Origin: Manduca sexta
Taxonomy: Eukaryota > Arthropoda > Insecta > Lepidoptera > Sphingidae
Assembly (NCBI RefSeq): GCF_014839805.1
Contig: NC_051116.1
Span: 9,281,556-9,345,555, forward strand
Direction of reading: 5' to 3'
DNA: 64,000 nucleotides
Part shown: positions 1 through 12,099 of the stretch, piece by piece
Layout: each line of letters opens with the position of its first letter
Numbering within the stretch: the stretch's first letter is position 1
Notes under the pieces: generated by a model
Database searches by the model: none
Told to the model about the DNA's origin: nothing
What the model saw: only the letters and a program-made list of their open reading frames with translations
Translations under genes and position numbers: made by a program

Positions 1-578
1 GTGTTAGCTATGAAGGAGTGACTGAGCCATATTTTTGTGAAAAAGGTATCAAAACATCGGCACAAGTGTATCAAGATACCATTCTTGAGAAGGTAGTTAA
101 GCCCCTTAACATCACCATGTTCAATAACCAAGTATGGTCCTTCCAGCAAGACTCGGCGCCGGGTCATAAAGCTCGGTCCACGCAGTCTTGGTTGGAATCG
201 AACGTTTCGGACTTCATCAGAGCTGAAGACTGGCCGTCGTCTAGTCCCGATCTTAATCCGCTGGATTATGATTTGTGGTCAGTTTTAGAGAGTACAGCTT
301 GCTCTAAACGCCATGATAATTTGGAGTCCCTAAAACAATCTATACGATTGGCAGTGAAGAATTTTCCCATGGAAAGAGTGCGTGCTTCTATTGATAACTG
401 GCCTCATCGTTTAAAGGACTGTATTGCAGCCAATGGAGACCACTTCGAATAAGCTTTTTATATTTTTAATTGTTTTATATTTATGTATTAAACTGACACA
501 CTGTAAAAGTAATAAATGTTATTTGCAGTTAACAATTTTCTTTTTTCTTTATTACAATATTTATGGCAAGACTAGGTA
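1..578 (+). mobile_element. DD37D mariner (maT-like), copy 1, 3' part only
   Basis: This is the downstream half of a Tc1/mariner-superfamily DNA transposon, cut by the left edge of the window. It holds the end of the transposase, a short AT-rich 3' UTR and one terminal inverted repeat ending GGCAAGACTAGGTA at 565-578. The same end, reverse complemented, starts the complete copy at 59514, which fixes the boundary. The TA at 579-580 is the expected mariner target duplication. The DNA after it (from 581) is the 3' half of a SINE-B element, so the mariner jumped into that SINE. Near identity to copy 2 implies a recent burst of activity. Confidence 0.93.
3..452 (+). CDS. mariner transposase, C-terminal part, intact frame
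   Basis: This is the C-terminal part of a DD37D mariner transposase, the enzyme that cuts and pastes the element at TA dinucleotides. The frame is open from the window edge, so the listed start is not a real start. It carries the second catalytic Asp in QQDSAPGH (codon at 150-152) and the third in SPDLNPLDYDLW (codon at 264-266). There are 37 residues between them, which defines the DD37D group. The protein ends GDHFE followed by TAA at 450-452. Compared with copy 2, this copy keeps a run of five A at 40-44 and so stays in frame across that point. The N-terminal DNA-binding domains and the first catalytic Asp lie outside the window, so I cannot say whether the whole gene is intact. Confidence 0.93.
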   Translation, partial: VSYEGVTEPYFCEKGIKTSAQVYQDTILEKVVKPLNITMFNNQVWSFQQDSAPGHKARSTQSWLESNVSDFIRAEDWPSSSPDLNPLDYDLWSVLESTACSKRHDNLESLKQSIRLAVKNFPMERVRASIDNWPHRLKDCIAANGDHFE

Positions 579-580
579 TA

Positions 581-703
581 TTAGTGCGTCTCATTTTATA
601 ATTTGCGCCCAGTACAATGATAGGCTCGCCCATTATTACACACACACACATTGGTTACACCCCCACCTGCCCCTTCGGAGATAAAGGTGTGATGTGTGTC
701 AGA
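581..703 (+). repeat. SINE-B, 3' half (split by mariner copy 1)
   Basis: The segment contains the SINE-B body words GATAGGCTCGCCC and, near its end, CCCCTTCGGAGATAAAGGTGTGATG, in the same order as the full copy at 39171-39440. It includes a short (CA)n run. The 5' half should lie upstream of the mariner, outside the window. Confidence 0.75.
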
Positions 704-2269
704 AAAATACCTATGTCTTCAACTTACTAAATACTTATCTTAGAGGTCATCGCCCAGTTAGAACATACGTTTAGATAACCCAAATAATCTAGGCCGTTTC
801 CAGCCACACGACAATTTTATGCACATTCATTTATTTCATGGCCTAGTCTATACAGAATTTTCAGAACATTTTCAGGATTAAACGAATAGCACAATTATGC
901 AACAGGAATTGGCTTCGATGCACAATGCTATTGGAAATTTTAGGCACCAAACGTGTTGACTAGAATCTAGGTCACTTGGGTTGAGCCTTCACTAGCTAAT
1001 ATAATATTAAATGGCATGTGGTCATAACCTCGGTATAAGGCCTTAAATATAGCATATGAGTGACTATCAGTAAGATATAGTTTTAATATTAAACATAAAT
1101 AGACATCCACTTGATTATGTGAGTGATGTATACTTTTTTTATTGGTACAAATATTATGAGAATTTGATTTTAGTACTTTGTATTAGAAATAAGAAATTTG
1201 TGTGTTATTAGAAAACCTTATTTAAATAAATAAAAAAATATTAGCTTTTACTAACGGCTTCCACACAAACACAACTTCGTTTCTGATATAAAAATATAGT
1301 AGTCAATAAATAATTCAATCTTTCTGCTTATCAGCTATGTGTTACTTCTTGTTTTTTTTACGCCACTAGGTACGACCAAATGAGGTAGACCCGTTTGTGT
1401 TGCTAACAACTGTCAATTGACTCTATCGTAATGAAAAGTTTATTTAGACTGTAACCTAACATATATTATACTCAGTTTCGTAAAAAATACCATCTCTCCA
1501 AACATTATAATGACTCAAATAGCATTAATAACAATTCCAACGATTCCAAGTTCAACACAATTTTCACGAACTCTACACATCTCTGGAATGGCTTAGTATC
1601 ACTCGGCCGGTGTTACGTAGAGACGGAATCAATACCGACGAGAAGTCGTTACGCGCCTTCACAGATATGTAGAGATGCCTATATCAGAGTTTGGATATAA
1701 TGTTTAATCTCTTAAAAGCTAACATACGTAAATATTTAGGTTCTCCAATTGATAAATTAAATACTACAGTTTTAATATAAGATCGATTATATTGTGATGA
1801 TTTTTATATAATATTTTCTCCTTAGGGAAATTCATGATAAATTAATTTCATGATATAAATAAAAAAAAACATGATAAAATCCATTGTTTTTTATTTTAAT
1901 GTCTAACATTCGCTTAAACATAAATCATTATAATACCAATTTCAGTAAACTTAAAACTATAAACTTTACGATCCCAGTGACATTTTCAGGCACCATTGAA
2001 TAATGAAATGGGTTGTGTTTTTACTACATGCCACTATCTTTTAGCATAATACTGATTATGCAACGCGATTTGCCAGTATAAGCCATTATAGCAGGCTTTT
2101 CACCAAGGATATGTGGTAAGTGATAATAATTAATTAATTGAGTAGGAATCAAACTAAGGAACTATATTATCTGACTAATTTTTTTCAAGATCAACTATAC
2201 GTAGTTTTAAATAAAGACAACATATAAAAAATCAGGAGTCTAAGATCTATTACACTTAGTTTATTTTAA
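704..2269. other. intergenic or intronic DNA, no gene seen
   Basis: AT-rich sequence without a long reading frame or a repeat I recognise. One ATGTAGAG motif lies at 1667-1674 and a related ACGTAGAG near 1615. Confidence 0.6.
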
Positions 2270-2580
2270 CTGGTGGTAGATAAGTCATATGTGAGAGACC
2301 ACCTGGGTGGTATGGTACCACCATAATGTATTTCTGCCGCCAAGCAACAGTGTGTAGTCACTGTTATGATCCGGTTTGAAGAACTTTATAGCCAGTGTAA
2401 TTACTGGACATAATGAGACTTACCATCTCATGTATCAGGATGGCGAGCGCAGTGGAATACCGAACAATACTTTGTAATTCAAGGTGTTGGATGGTGTTTC
2501 TACTGTTTATGGGCGATCGTATTGGTTACCATCAGGCGAACGGCAAGCTCGTCACGTCATTCAAAGCAATATAAAAAAGT
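2270..2580 (+). repeat. family C interspersed repeat, full-length copy
   Basis: The repeat starts CTGGTGGTAG, continues with a small inverted repeat (here degraded, compare 36349) and ends ACCATCAGGCGAACGGC followed by an A-rich tail. It matches the copy at 36349-36641 over its whole length at a glance. No coding capacity is seen, so it is a non-autonomous element. Its class (SINE or MITE) cannot be settled by eye. Confidence 0.8.
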
Positions 2581-2781
2581 GATGGTAGGTATAAACAAAG
2601 CCTAGCCCACATAAACCTAACACTAGAATTATCCAGTAAAGATTGATAGTGGCTGACCCACTTCACTCGGTAGGCCCTGAACATTAATCTAGACTTCGTA
2701 CATGTTATGTAAGACTGTTCGAAATTACATGCAGGGTTATTGTAATGTAGAGCTATAAGTTATAAATATATTGGTAGATAG

Positions 2782-3090
2782 CAGTGGCGAAGGTTGAAAT
2801 TTTCTGAAAGGGACCCCCACATAACCTATAATTACTAGTATGAGTAAATATGATCTGCAAATCGTTGTAAAAATAATTAGATTTTATATGAATTAATATC
2901 GAGGGTGTGTGAAGTCTATCAATCCGCACTGGGCCAGCGAGTTGGACTATGGCCTAGTCGCTCTCAGTAGTAGAGCAGGCCCGTGCTCAACATTGAGACA
3001 GTATATAATACAAGGCTGATATTATTATTATTATATGAATTACGAAAGGGAAACCGGCAGGAATCGGGTTATGTAGTCCCTTCGCCACTG
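2782..3090. mobile_element. hAT-type MITE interrupted by a SINE
   Basis: The ends are perfect 12-bp inverted repeats, CAGTGGCGAAGG at 2782-2793 and its complement at 3079-3090. They are flanked by an exact 8-bp target duplication GTAGATAG at 2774-2781 and 3091-3098. An 8-bp duplication and CAGTGG-type termini are hallmarks of the hAT superfamily. There is no transposase, and the interior is split by a SINE-A fragment (2896-3030). Degenerate relatives of the right end appear near 38070-38085 and 47695-47748. Confidence 0.88.
2896..3030 (+). repeat. SINE-A, 5'-truncated, inserted in the hAT MITE
   Basis: The 3' part of SINE-A, running from the GAGGGTGTGTGAAGTCTA block to a (ATT)n tail. A 12-bp target duplication TTATATGAATTA is present exactly at both sides (2884-2895 and 3031-3042), as expected for LINE-driven insertion. 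The tRNA-like head is missing through 5' truncation. Confidence 0.87.
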
Positions 3091-3559
3091 GTAGATAGCT
3101 CATAAATTAACTAGATTGCGTCCATGACACCGTTCTTAAGATATAATTCTTGAGATAAAAATAAATCTATAATTATTCGGTATTTAAGTTTGAGGGTGGT
3201 TCTAAAAATAAAAAAAAATATATTAAAATTATTTTATTGTTGTGTTTTCTAAATAAATCGAATTCGATAACCCATCACCAAATAAACTTATAAAGATGGG
3301 TCGAGTCGACCCCTACCATGGCAATAGTCATTAAACAAAGTCAAACTCGACAAATCACCTAAAATGCCACCGGTCTAGTCTAGTGTTGTTCACCCGACAC
3401 ATTAACTTGAAATGCCCGGACTAAATGGAAGCTCTACATTAGATGATATTGTAGCTATTGTAATTTAATTATTGTTTTATAAGACAATAGTAATGACGAG
3501 CGTATTGCGTGACGATCTTTATAATTCTAAATCAGTTGTTTAATTTATTTTATTTCTTA

Positions 3560-3900
3560 CTAGCTTTTGCTCGCGGCTTCGCCCGCGTGAAGGTGTTTTC
3601 CAGGATAAAATTCCACTGTTTGATAAAAGTCTTGCTACATATTTTCCCGGTACTTATAGGTTCAAACTAATTTTATCCCCAATCTATAATTTCAGTTCAA
3701 TCAGTCGAAAATCTAAGAACATTTATACAAAGTTTCATCCCCTATTTTATCCCCTTAAGGGTAGAATTTATCAAAATCCTTTCTTAGGGGATGCCTACGT
3801 CATAGTAGCTTTATGCATGTAAAGTCTTAGCCCGATCCGTCCAATGGTTTGGGCTGTTCCTTGATATATCACTGTCAGTCACCTTTGAGTTATATATTAT
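3560..3900 (+). repeat. family E, RTE-like LINE 3' end
   Basis: Starts CTAGCTTTTGCTCGCGGCTT, contains GATCCGTCCAATGGTTTGGGC and ends at CACCTTTGAGTTATATAT. A second, similar copy is at 24374-24790. This kind of sequence is frequent at 3' ends of non-LTR elements in moths and butterflies. The assignment to RTE is from memory of style and is tentative. Confidence 0.6.
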
Positions 3901-4224
3901 ATTAACGACTGAAGTTAGCTAAAATTGAGTTTCTCGAAGCCGACCACTATTTAAGTACTATGTATTTTGAGACTATGCAATTTTGTCGCGTTCGCGATTC
4001 ACTTTCACTTTTGTTGAGTTTCAGAACGCGATATTAGATCCTCCAACGCGCACGCGAATTTGAACTTTATGCAGCGGTAATAAATTACAAATTGACTCTC
4101 CATTTTATTTAGAAAACGTTTGTATGGGAAATAGAAAAATGCTGTTTTGAGGATTTTCCCGGCAATTATTCGAATTTTTTCACCTTTTAAACCTTCCCTA
4201 GACCTCCACGAATAATTCAAGACC
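3901..4224. other. short non-coding gap between two LINE tails
   Basis: No recognised gene. It probably belongs to the older element whose 3' end is at 4225-4304, but no coding trace survives. Confidence 0.4.
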
Positions 4225-4304
4225 AAGATAAGATAAATCCGTTCAGCCGTTCTCGAGTTTTAGCGAGACTAACGAACAGCAATTCATTTTTATATATATA
4301 GATT
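4225..4304 (+). repeat. LINE 3' end remnant
   Basis: The text ATCCGTTCAGCCGTTCTCGA followed by an A- and TA-rich tail (TATATATATAGATT) is the typical end of another RTE-like non-LTR subfamily. Confidence 0.5.
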
Positions 4305-4315
4305 TATGTATATAA

Positions 4316-4636
4316 GCTGCGATAGCCTAGTTGGTTGTGGAACGGACTCCTGAGACGAATGTCTGCTCGTTCAAAACACAGGCACACACCTCCGTCTTTC
4401 TAGAATTACGTGTTATTCTTTGTGAATTATCACTTGCTTTGCGGTGAAGGATAAATAGCGAGGAAACCTGTATACCTGAGATGTTTTCTATAGGAATTTT
4501 GAGGGTGTGTGAAGTCTACCAATCCGCATTAGGCTAGCATGGTGGACTAAGGCCTAATCCCTCTGAGTTATAGAGAAGGCCCACGGGTGCCCAACAGTGG
4601 GACAGTATATAATATAGAATAGAAACTAATATTAGC
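4316..4636 (+). repeat. SINE-A, full-length copy
   Basis: Head GCTGCGATAGCCTAGTTGG gives a good Pol III A box (TAGCCTAGTTGG, 4323-4334). The B box near 4368-4377 is degraded. The body (GAGGGTGTGTGAAGTCTACC, GTGGACTAAGGCCTAATCCC) and the end GGGACAGTATATAATA match the other copies at 20850, 25094 and 37403. Confidence 0.88.
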
Positions 4637-4939
4637 CCTGTAATACAGGGTTATGTAAGATGTTATTATCTTACTTATATAATACAAAATACCAAACAAA
4701 GTAGACAATAAATCTTTATTACAGGTTAAGTTGATATCCTGTGCTATATTCTGAATTAATACAATATTTAATTCATCAACATGTTCTGCTTTACTTGTAA
4801 ACCTTTCTCCTAACAAATGCGATACGTATTTGCATTAAGGACACTAATTTATACTTATTTCTATTACTTTACTGTTGTGTAGGCATGTGTTGTTAATTTG
4901 TCATCTGTGCCTATTTTAAATGTCATTCTAACTAAAATA

Positions 4940-5030
4940 CAACAGTGACTACACACTGCTGCTTGGCGGCAGAAATAAACATTGCGGCGAACCCAGGCGG
5001 ACTCCCACATATGAGAGACCTACCGCCAAT
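4940..5030 (-). repeat. family C, head fragment
   Basis: In reverse it reads from the family C head (GGTAGGTCTCTCATATGTGG region) to CAGTGTGTAGTCACTGTTG. Only the first third of the element is present, next to the foldback element that starts at 5043. Confidence 0.7.
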
Positions 5031-5042
5031 GTAGGATAAAAT

Positions 5043-5301
5043 ACCTTTAATCTGTATTCAACATTATTGGCAGTAAAAATTTAAATTCACGTCTAGTTAG
5101 TGATATTTGCAAAGAAAAGTAATTAATAATCATGGATATTTCTGCCTTTAAAATTTCGTCATATTAAATTTTAAAGGCCGAAATATCCATGATTATTAAT
5201 ATTTTTACGTTTTTCTTTCAACTGCGAGAACTAATCACTAACTAGACGTGAATTTAAATTCTTTACTTGCCAATACTTGTTTAGTTACCCAGATTAAAGG
5301 T
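5043..5301. mobile_element. 259-bp foldback (long inverted repeat) MITE
   Basis: Almost the whole segment folds back on itself. The outer tips are ACCTTTAATCTG (5043-5054) and its complement (5290-5301). The middle arms cover about 5066-5104 and 5234-5274. The inner arms, 5123-5156 and 5166-5199, have one mismatch and only a 9-nt loop. There is no coding capacity. Such foldback elements are non-autonomous DNA transposons, and transcripts of them make long hairpin RNA. Confidence 0.85.
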
Positions 5302-7269
5302 GAAACAAAATGTATGAAAATGGACCTTGAGGTATCGCCTTAATAGCATACGTCATGTTTAGATATGTCAATGAAGTGTAATGTGTGCGTACGGAGTACT
5401 TTCTTAGCTTGATTTTTTAGGGTAGCGTATCTTTTTATTTTTAATGTCATTGATTATATTATTATATCTTGGGAGAGTACAGACATATTGTAAATATTTG
5501 CCATAGCAAAGAAAAAGAATGGCCTTTTATTACATAACTGACTTACAGCCAATTGGGCCAAGGCGCTGTCAAAATAAATAGCCATATATTTTAGAACTTT
5601 GTAGGTAAACTAATAAGACATATTTTTCTGAAATGCACTCTATTATATTGGTCTGCTAAGTTTCTTGGAGATATTTGTCTGTAAACAATATTACGTTTCA
5701 GTCGGACTTAAATTATATAAGTGATGTAAAAAGTTAGTTACGTAGTAATATTAAACCGTTTTCATATTCTTATTAATAAAATGTAAAATACGAAAGTATA
5801 TTGGGTATTTTTAAGTAAAATATATTTAGTTAGGGAATCATATTTATTGCGAGTGTCAGAAGGTTTACTTTCCCGTGTAAAGATAAACAAAATTACCTAA
5901 TGATTATAGTTTTTCACATAAATTTATAAGCGTAATCTGATTAATTAGTAATATAGATCATTTTATTTATTTATTTACATTCAGTTAGATACATAAAACA
6001 CTTATTAAATTATCATATTACTTTAAAATAAATAAAACATACAATTTGATCTCAACTATATTTATAAAAAAGAAATCATTTTACTATAAACTATTGTGGC
6101 CTTATGGAAATCGAGGTCCAGATCTGTATGTTAAGTTTGCACATTACAGTTAACATGGATTCTGACATAGCTGGCGATACGTGGGTGTGAATCACTGCCT
6201 ACCCCAGAAAATAAATCACAGCTTGATAATATAGAACGTAGAGCAAACCAAATAGTATATGTAACAAAAGCTAACATAAAGTCTTTACAATGTGTCAAAA
6301 GCACAAACGTATTTTCAAATATCTTATGGTAGAGTCAACCAGGCTTGTGCGTGGCATAATGTAGAGTTTATATGTATGTGTGGGTGCTACGTCTCTCGTA
6401 TCTGATCGGGCGGCGGCCAGCGCACTGCCACTGCATACGTGAATGCGGTAAAATGTAGAGTAGGGGAATTGTTAATGTAGATGTCTTAATTTTTTGGTAG
6501 AGTTAAAAGCGGAGATTTGTGTGTGGTATAAAGTTTAATGCTCAAGTTTAAAACTTGATATTTTTGCAATGACAAATGATGAGACTAGCAAGTAGGTCCT
6601 ATGATACCATTTAGGTACTTCTTAAACATTTATAAAAAATTACGACTTCAATATAGAGGCGGCTAAATGAGCTGTTGATTGTCATGAAATTAATAATATT
6701 CGCCTTTATAGTGATTGACAACTTTACGTAAAATATAATTATGGTAGTCGTTCTTCATTTAAACATTCTATAACTTAGTATTCAAATATACTGAGAACCA
6801 TAAAGTAAACAGAAACCACATCCACTACAACTACATCCCGTCCCTAATAAAGAGGAGTTCATGGCTATAACTCGGCTGAGTTACGACGCCGTCCGTCCGC
6901 GGCATTATAGCCGACCTCTACATTTGGCCGTGTTATATCGCACCGACACCAGTTTATGTTCGCCTAGTACGTGCCGCAAATGAAACTTTTAAAATCCATT
7001 GATTGGTATGAGTGTTTATTTATACTATTTAATATCGTCGCGTTCTGGGAATCAGCCGATGTATGCTGGAAACTGATTTTTCAAGTAATCTATGACGCAT
7101 TAAGTAACTATATAAGACACTGGAAGTATAAAAGATAGCGGAAATATAAAAAAACATTTAAGTATGATAAGGCCGGGAAGCATATTATATGTCCCGAAAG
7201 CGTATAAGTTGGAAGTAAGGCCGGAAGTAGGTATTGTTATTACATAACAAGGAACTGCGCTTATTTTTT
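5302..7269. other. intergenic or intronic DNA with LINE-tail traces
   Basis: No gene is visible. A TTTATTTATTTA-headed minus-strand stretch at about 5962-6060 resembles a LINE tail. A possible SINE-B scrap lies near 6185-6215. Bases 6328-6505 hold four GTAGAG cores. Confidence 0.45.
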
Positions 7270-7372
7270 ATAAGTGCTCGGGGTATTAACCCCACTGCAC
7301 CTGATGCTTAGTGATGTGGAGTGCAATAGAATGTCGACTGCCGAGAGATGATTACCCCTTGACAGTCAATGC
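7270..7372 (+). repeat. family D fragment
   Basis: Contains the family D words CACTGCACCTGATG, GAATGTCGACTG and GAGAGATGATTACCCCTTGACAG. It breaks off where the full copy at 23022 continues with the GCCGGCCTGTTGG region. Confidence 0.75.
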
Positions 7373-9017
7373 TATAAACATTTGATGTTGCCAGCCTTTT
7401 AAAACTGAAATAACCTACAGTAATTTATTTTCATAAACCAATGTCTTTTATGAACAGTTTATTACAAATGGCTCGAACAATTCCCATACAGTCCACTCGA
7501 TTTCCCAAACGTGTTCGATTTCGCGGAAAGTTCAGAACAACTGTATCGCCTTTTATTTGCACTGTAAATTGTTCGTTATGGTTTTTTGTTTTAATTTATT
7601 AACGGCTTTCCTGTTCTTTAAGGGAAAATTGAAATAAAAATCGTGGTGTGGACATTGGCCTTTTGACATGATTCAAATGCAGGCAATGAAATTTTGACAC
7701 ATTTTTGAGTCGATAAAAACAAATTCTTCTTATGTTTTAATCAATTGCTTTGCCACCGACTACCATAAATTTACTTATAAACTTGGTTTAGCATTAAAAG
7801 GTAGTTAAGCATTGCTTAATAGCTGTCAAAATAAAATATCGCTGGTGATTTAAAGTTTAAGAGCAGACTAGTTAAAACGTAACTAAGCACAGCTTTTTGA
7901 AATATATAAATAAATGACACAACTAATTATAAGCAATACACTACATAGAACTTTGGATTACAAAGCACTGCGTGGCACTCCACTGCGCACATCATTCTGA
8001 GACATAAGGTGTTAAGTATCACAACTGCCGCGATTTAAATAAAATCTAAACTGACAGAATAATTGATAGGGGGCGCACTCTCCTTCTTGTTTTATCTTTT
8101 TACATTGATCATGATTTATAAGGCTTGGCACGAATACATTTAAATATTACTTTTAAATAACAAGACAGCAGGTTTCTCATACAAAAGGCGTGCTAGATTT
8201 GACCATAATATCTATTTCAACCTCCAAGCAACATTTGATTAACATTATCGTGTTCTAGTTTGAAAAAAAAAACTCTTATTTGATGATTCTGAATGAATGA
8301 ATTTTGGCCACGGCGGCTAATCTCAACATAGATCAGTCAGGTGTGCAGAGATATTATAGGGCCGAAGTGTGTGCGCAGTACACGAGTGTACTTTCGTTTC
8401 TTTCACTCTCATAGTCCGGTAGTCCGAGATAACCGAAGAGACATAAGGTGCAGGACCAACGGAGTTACATGCTTTCCGAAGCACAGGGGTATCACACCGC
8501 CAATTTACTTTGAGCTGTGATTAAGTAATTTTAAGATGGAAAACCCAGTTACAATAATTTTTCCATAAACAATTCTAAAATCTCAGTATGATAAAGGTCA
8601 TTGTTACGTAGTATATAACCTTATGTTCAGGTCGTTAGTGTCTATTTTCTGTTATAACCCATATCACCAGCTGAATTGCTCGTCTCATCGTGTAATCGTA
8701 AAAACAACTCAAAAGCTAGAACATCAAAAAACATAAAACAACTGAATTCGAATACGCAAGTACGTAAATTTAAAAAACAAATGGCGCCCCATTCCGCGAG
8801 CGTCAGTTGATGTCCAAATATTTGGCTCTAACAAGCGGGCGCGGGCGAATTAATGAAATTCCACTGAAAACTTTCAAAGAGAAAATTACGCGGGACGTAA
8901 TGACATCCGTCAACGTCAATACAATACGTAGGCTTTAACCGTCAGCGGATACGGATGCGAGAAATGGCCGATGCGGTATTTTATTGAGTGTTTATTTTGA
9001 TAATCATCGTAATTATT
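7373..9017. other. non-coding DNA with a GC-richer island at about 8770-8970
   Basis: No gene is seen. The island (CGCCCCATTCCGCGAGCG, then CGGGCGCGGGCG) stands out from its AT-rich surroundings and has no repeat signature. It could be a conserved regulatory element. Confidence 0.35.
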
Positions 9018-9125
9018 AAAATAAAATACTTTATTTATCACGTAGGCGAACAAAGTTGCACTTATGATACGTCAAAACAATGTATAAGAATAATTATTAT
9101 TTCTAAACAACAATTAAAATTACTT
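9018..9125 (-). repeat. family G, 3'-end fragment
   Basis: In reverse it ends CGCCTACGTGATAAATAAAG followed by TATTTTATTTT, the same ending as 41435-41540. The upstream words GTATCATAAGTGCAAC also match. AATAAA suggests a polyadenylated LINE end. Confidence 0.65.
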
Positions 9126-10502
9126 CTATAACTATTGTTTTCTAACTATTGTATTGTTTTAGAATACTGCACGCGAAACTCAGAATGGGTTTTCGTTACA
9201 GGAAATATGAGAGTCACTCGGTCAGTCGTACCAAACTGCATATAATCATTAGCAAAATTACCGTAAACTACACGCCTTGCATAGTATTTTACTGTGATCG
9301 TCCGTCGTTAAATAATATTACGATACATAATATAGACCGACTTGAATATATTTCAAAACGAAACACGACAGTCCTTGTAATGATAAGGCTTACAACATAG
9401 GCAGAGAAGTGGGCGAAGAAGTCGCTGCTAATTTTCCGGTGCGTAATTATTATATTTTATTTATTTATTTTACATTAAAATAGTGGTACAAATTTGAAAT
9501 AGTCCCTGACTCCCAAACTAGCGTAGCTGTATATCAGGAATATATAATATATAAAAGGATAATTAATTAATTTTAAACATATTAAAATAAATGGTGTAAG
9601 TAATATACAACTATCTATATTATAGACTGCCTAAAAAAAGACACTTAATTACTAACATTTAACTAGCTCATTAACCTACTCCTATTATTCCATTTTAAGC
9701 CCATGGAAATATATTTTCGTCTACAAAATCAAAAGCTCAACGGAGTTTAAATAAAGCCTTAAAATCTACGTTAAAAGCCCCGACGTGTGTCACAAACTAG
9801 AAAAGCTACGCAGAAAATAAAATGCTGCAAAGATTTTCATAAAAGTTCCGCGACACATATAATGTGATGGAACTTTTTCAACTCGAATATTATTTTTGAA
9901 ACTTGTTTTATATTTATTTCTTGGGGTGAATGATTTGCCCTAACTTTGTTTCATAATGCCTGAGTTTTATTTTTGAATCATTTTTTTTGCTTTTTCAGTC
10001 GATATTTTCCATAAAATTATTTACAGTGTGTTTCTAAAAAACTAATAAAGTATCGATTTCAAACAGCAGATTTTTCCTATGTCCATTATTATTAAATATA
10101 TATGTTTCAAACATACTAGATTTGTATTTACATGCTTTAACAAAACATGTATTTTCGATATTGTATAAACTGTACTTCTTGCATCTCTATCTACCCTTCA
10201 TATATTCATGAACTCATTTATTTTGTTTCAACTATTATCAAAATTATTTAGTAACATCCTAGTTACAATCTAATCTATAGACCACTTTATTCTTAGAACA
10301 ATAATATTCGCTTGTCACGCGCGCTAGCACGCCGCTCGTGTTACCTTATCTATGCAGTTTGTGTTAACACGCTGCCACGGGTAACATTAACGTCACATTT
10401 TATATTTGAAGGAGGAGAGGGCATTATATAATGTAATATGGCTAGTTTTATTACCTTTGTATAGATATTTGGATATTTGATAGTTTGTAAGATTTTTTTT
10501 TT
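9126..10502. other. non-coding DNA, no gene seen
   Basis: Only short chance frames. A TTTATTTATTTTACATT stretch near 9457-9475 is a possible LINE tail on the minus strand. Confidence 0.45.
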
Positions 10503-10684
10503 CCGAGCACCGCAAAATGACCCCCCCTGCACCTGATGGTATGTGGAATGAGATCCAATAGAATGTCGTCTGACGAGCGATGATTACCTATCGACAATCG
10601 ACACAATTATGCCGGCGTGTTGGAACTGGATATACTCAGGGTAATCCTGGAACGTGACAAACTTACGTGGGCCACTTAAATAAC
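10503..10684 (+). repeat. family D, central and 5' part
   Basis: Reads CTGCACCTGATGGTATGTGG, AGAATGTCGTCTGACGAG, ACACAATTATGCCGGC and CTTACGTGGGCCA in the order of the full copy at 23022-23260. It lacks the end with CCTACCACCAG. Confidence 0.8.
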
Positions 10685-12099
10685 CTAAACCTTTAATTGA
10701 TTTGAATAACAATTTGCAGACAGACTATATCCAAACGTAAAATATACTCAGGTTATTTTGAGCTAAGTAAGTCAGTCCTTTAAAAAATATTGTAGAAAAA
10801 TAATTAACTTAATGTTTTCTAGGTTACTATTTTACTTCCGATGATGCCTTTTAATTTATATTAAGTTTGTAAAAATAGATGACATCATTAATAATAGTAT
10901 ATACTTATTTTTTCCATACAAATAAATTCAACAACAAATAATATTTCAATGCGGGCGAATCTATGTCCAAAGTGTAGTTGCAAGTAAAGTATTAACCATT
11001 AAAATTGATGCCTGCTTTAATACGTTAATTAGCACAATACAAGCATTTGTCACGCTGCAGTTTATATCACGATGCACGTAATATCATAATGCATATATTT
11101 TAATACTATTAATCCCGCGCTGCATTAGACAGTTTTAGCGTGTAATTAAGAGCGATTATAGGCGTTTGTCACGCTCAGATTTATTATATTAACACGCTGT
11201 CGCCGCGACGTTAATGAGATATATTTTACGTGTTTTTTTATCGCCAACCCTCCTAATGAGCAAGTTGTTCACTTTATAGGTTATGAGGGCTTTTTGCTAT
11301 AGTCAAATTGATTAAATCTTATTTTATATATCGATAGGCTGGTTCTTTACCACATCATGAGACTTAACACATAAAGCAAACAGAAAGTGTCTTGGTTGTG
11401 ATAGAAAAACACACAGAGCAGTTTTCAACCTACAAATCGAATCTAACGCATGCTAGCCACAGTCACTCTTACAGTCACATCCTGTCACTAGACCAAGGTG
11501 GTTGAAGTATATTTGCTATTTAACCTTAAATAGCTAATTTGAAGTCTTGATATGTTATTACTATCAATAAGAATTGCAAAAAAGCTACTTATCTAATGTT
11601 AAAAGAAAATATTCCAGCTATGTACCGCTGTCATCCCCAATAATGAGTTATCTTCACATAGGCGTGTTTATTATTGGCTCTCACGTCATTAACTGTTATG
11701 ACAAATGTGTTAGCGTGACAAACGTAGATAAATTGACTTAATCCGTGCGTGATTGAGCGACTACGTAATATTGTAGAGTATAGAAAAAATAAAATCAATG
11801 AAATATAATAATTATTAATTTAAATTAAACATAAGTGCTTGAAATATTTTTTACATTATATGTATTTTTTGTTACTATGATAACATACATATACGTAACG
11901 TATTTAATAGCTTATTATAGAAATAAAATTATAACCTTAAGAAGAATTCCCGATGTCTTTGCTGAAAACTCAATGATTTTATCACTTTAGCGGCATGTAT
12001 CTTTATTATTTTGTTCATAGTTGTAAATTAAATATAAGAAAAACCTTTTTTCTTTGAGATCATAATTATAATACATAATAATATATTGGTTTTGGAAAG
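10685..12099. other. non-coding DNA, no gene seen
   Basis: AT-rich sequence. The word TTGTCACGCT recurs near 11045 and 11165, but no tandem array is formed. Confidence 0.4.

Noticed and set aside
424..684. Open frame after the mariner transposase
   Set aside because: It runs through the mariner 3' UTR, its terminal repeat and the SINE. It is a chance frame over non-coding mobile DNA.
4005..4816. Two minus-strand open frames of 73 and 82 codons
   Set aside because: The second overlaps a SINE-A copy and the first lies between LINE tails. Neither has recognisable domains or splice context.
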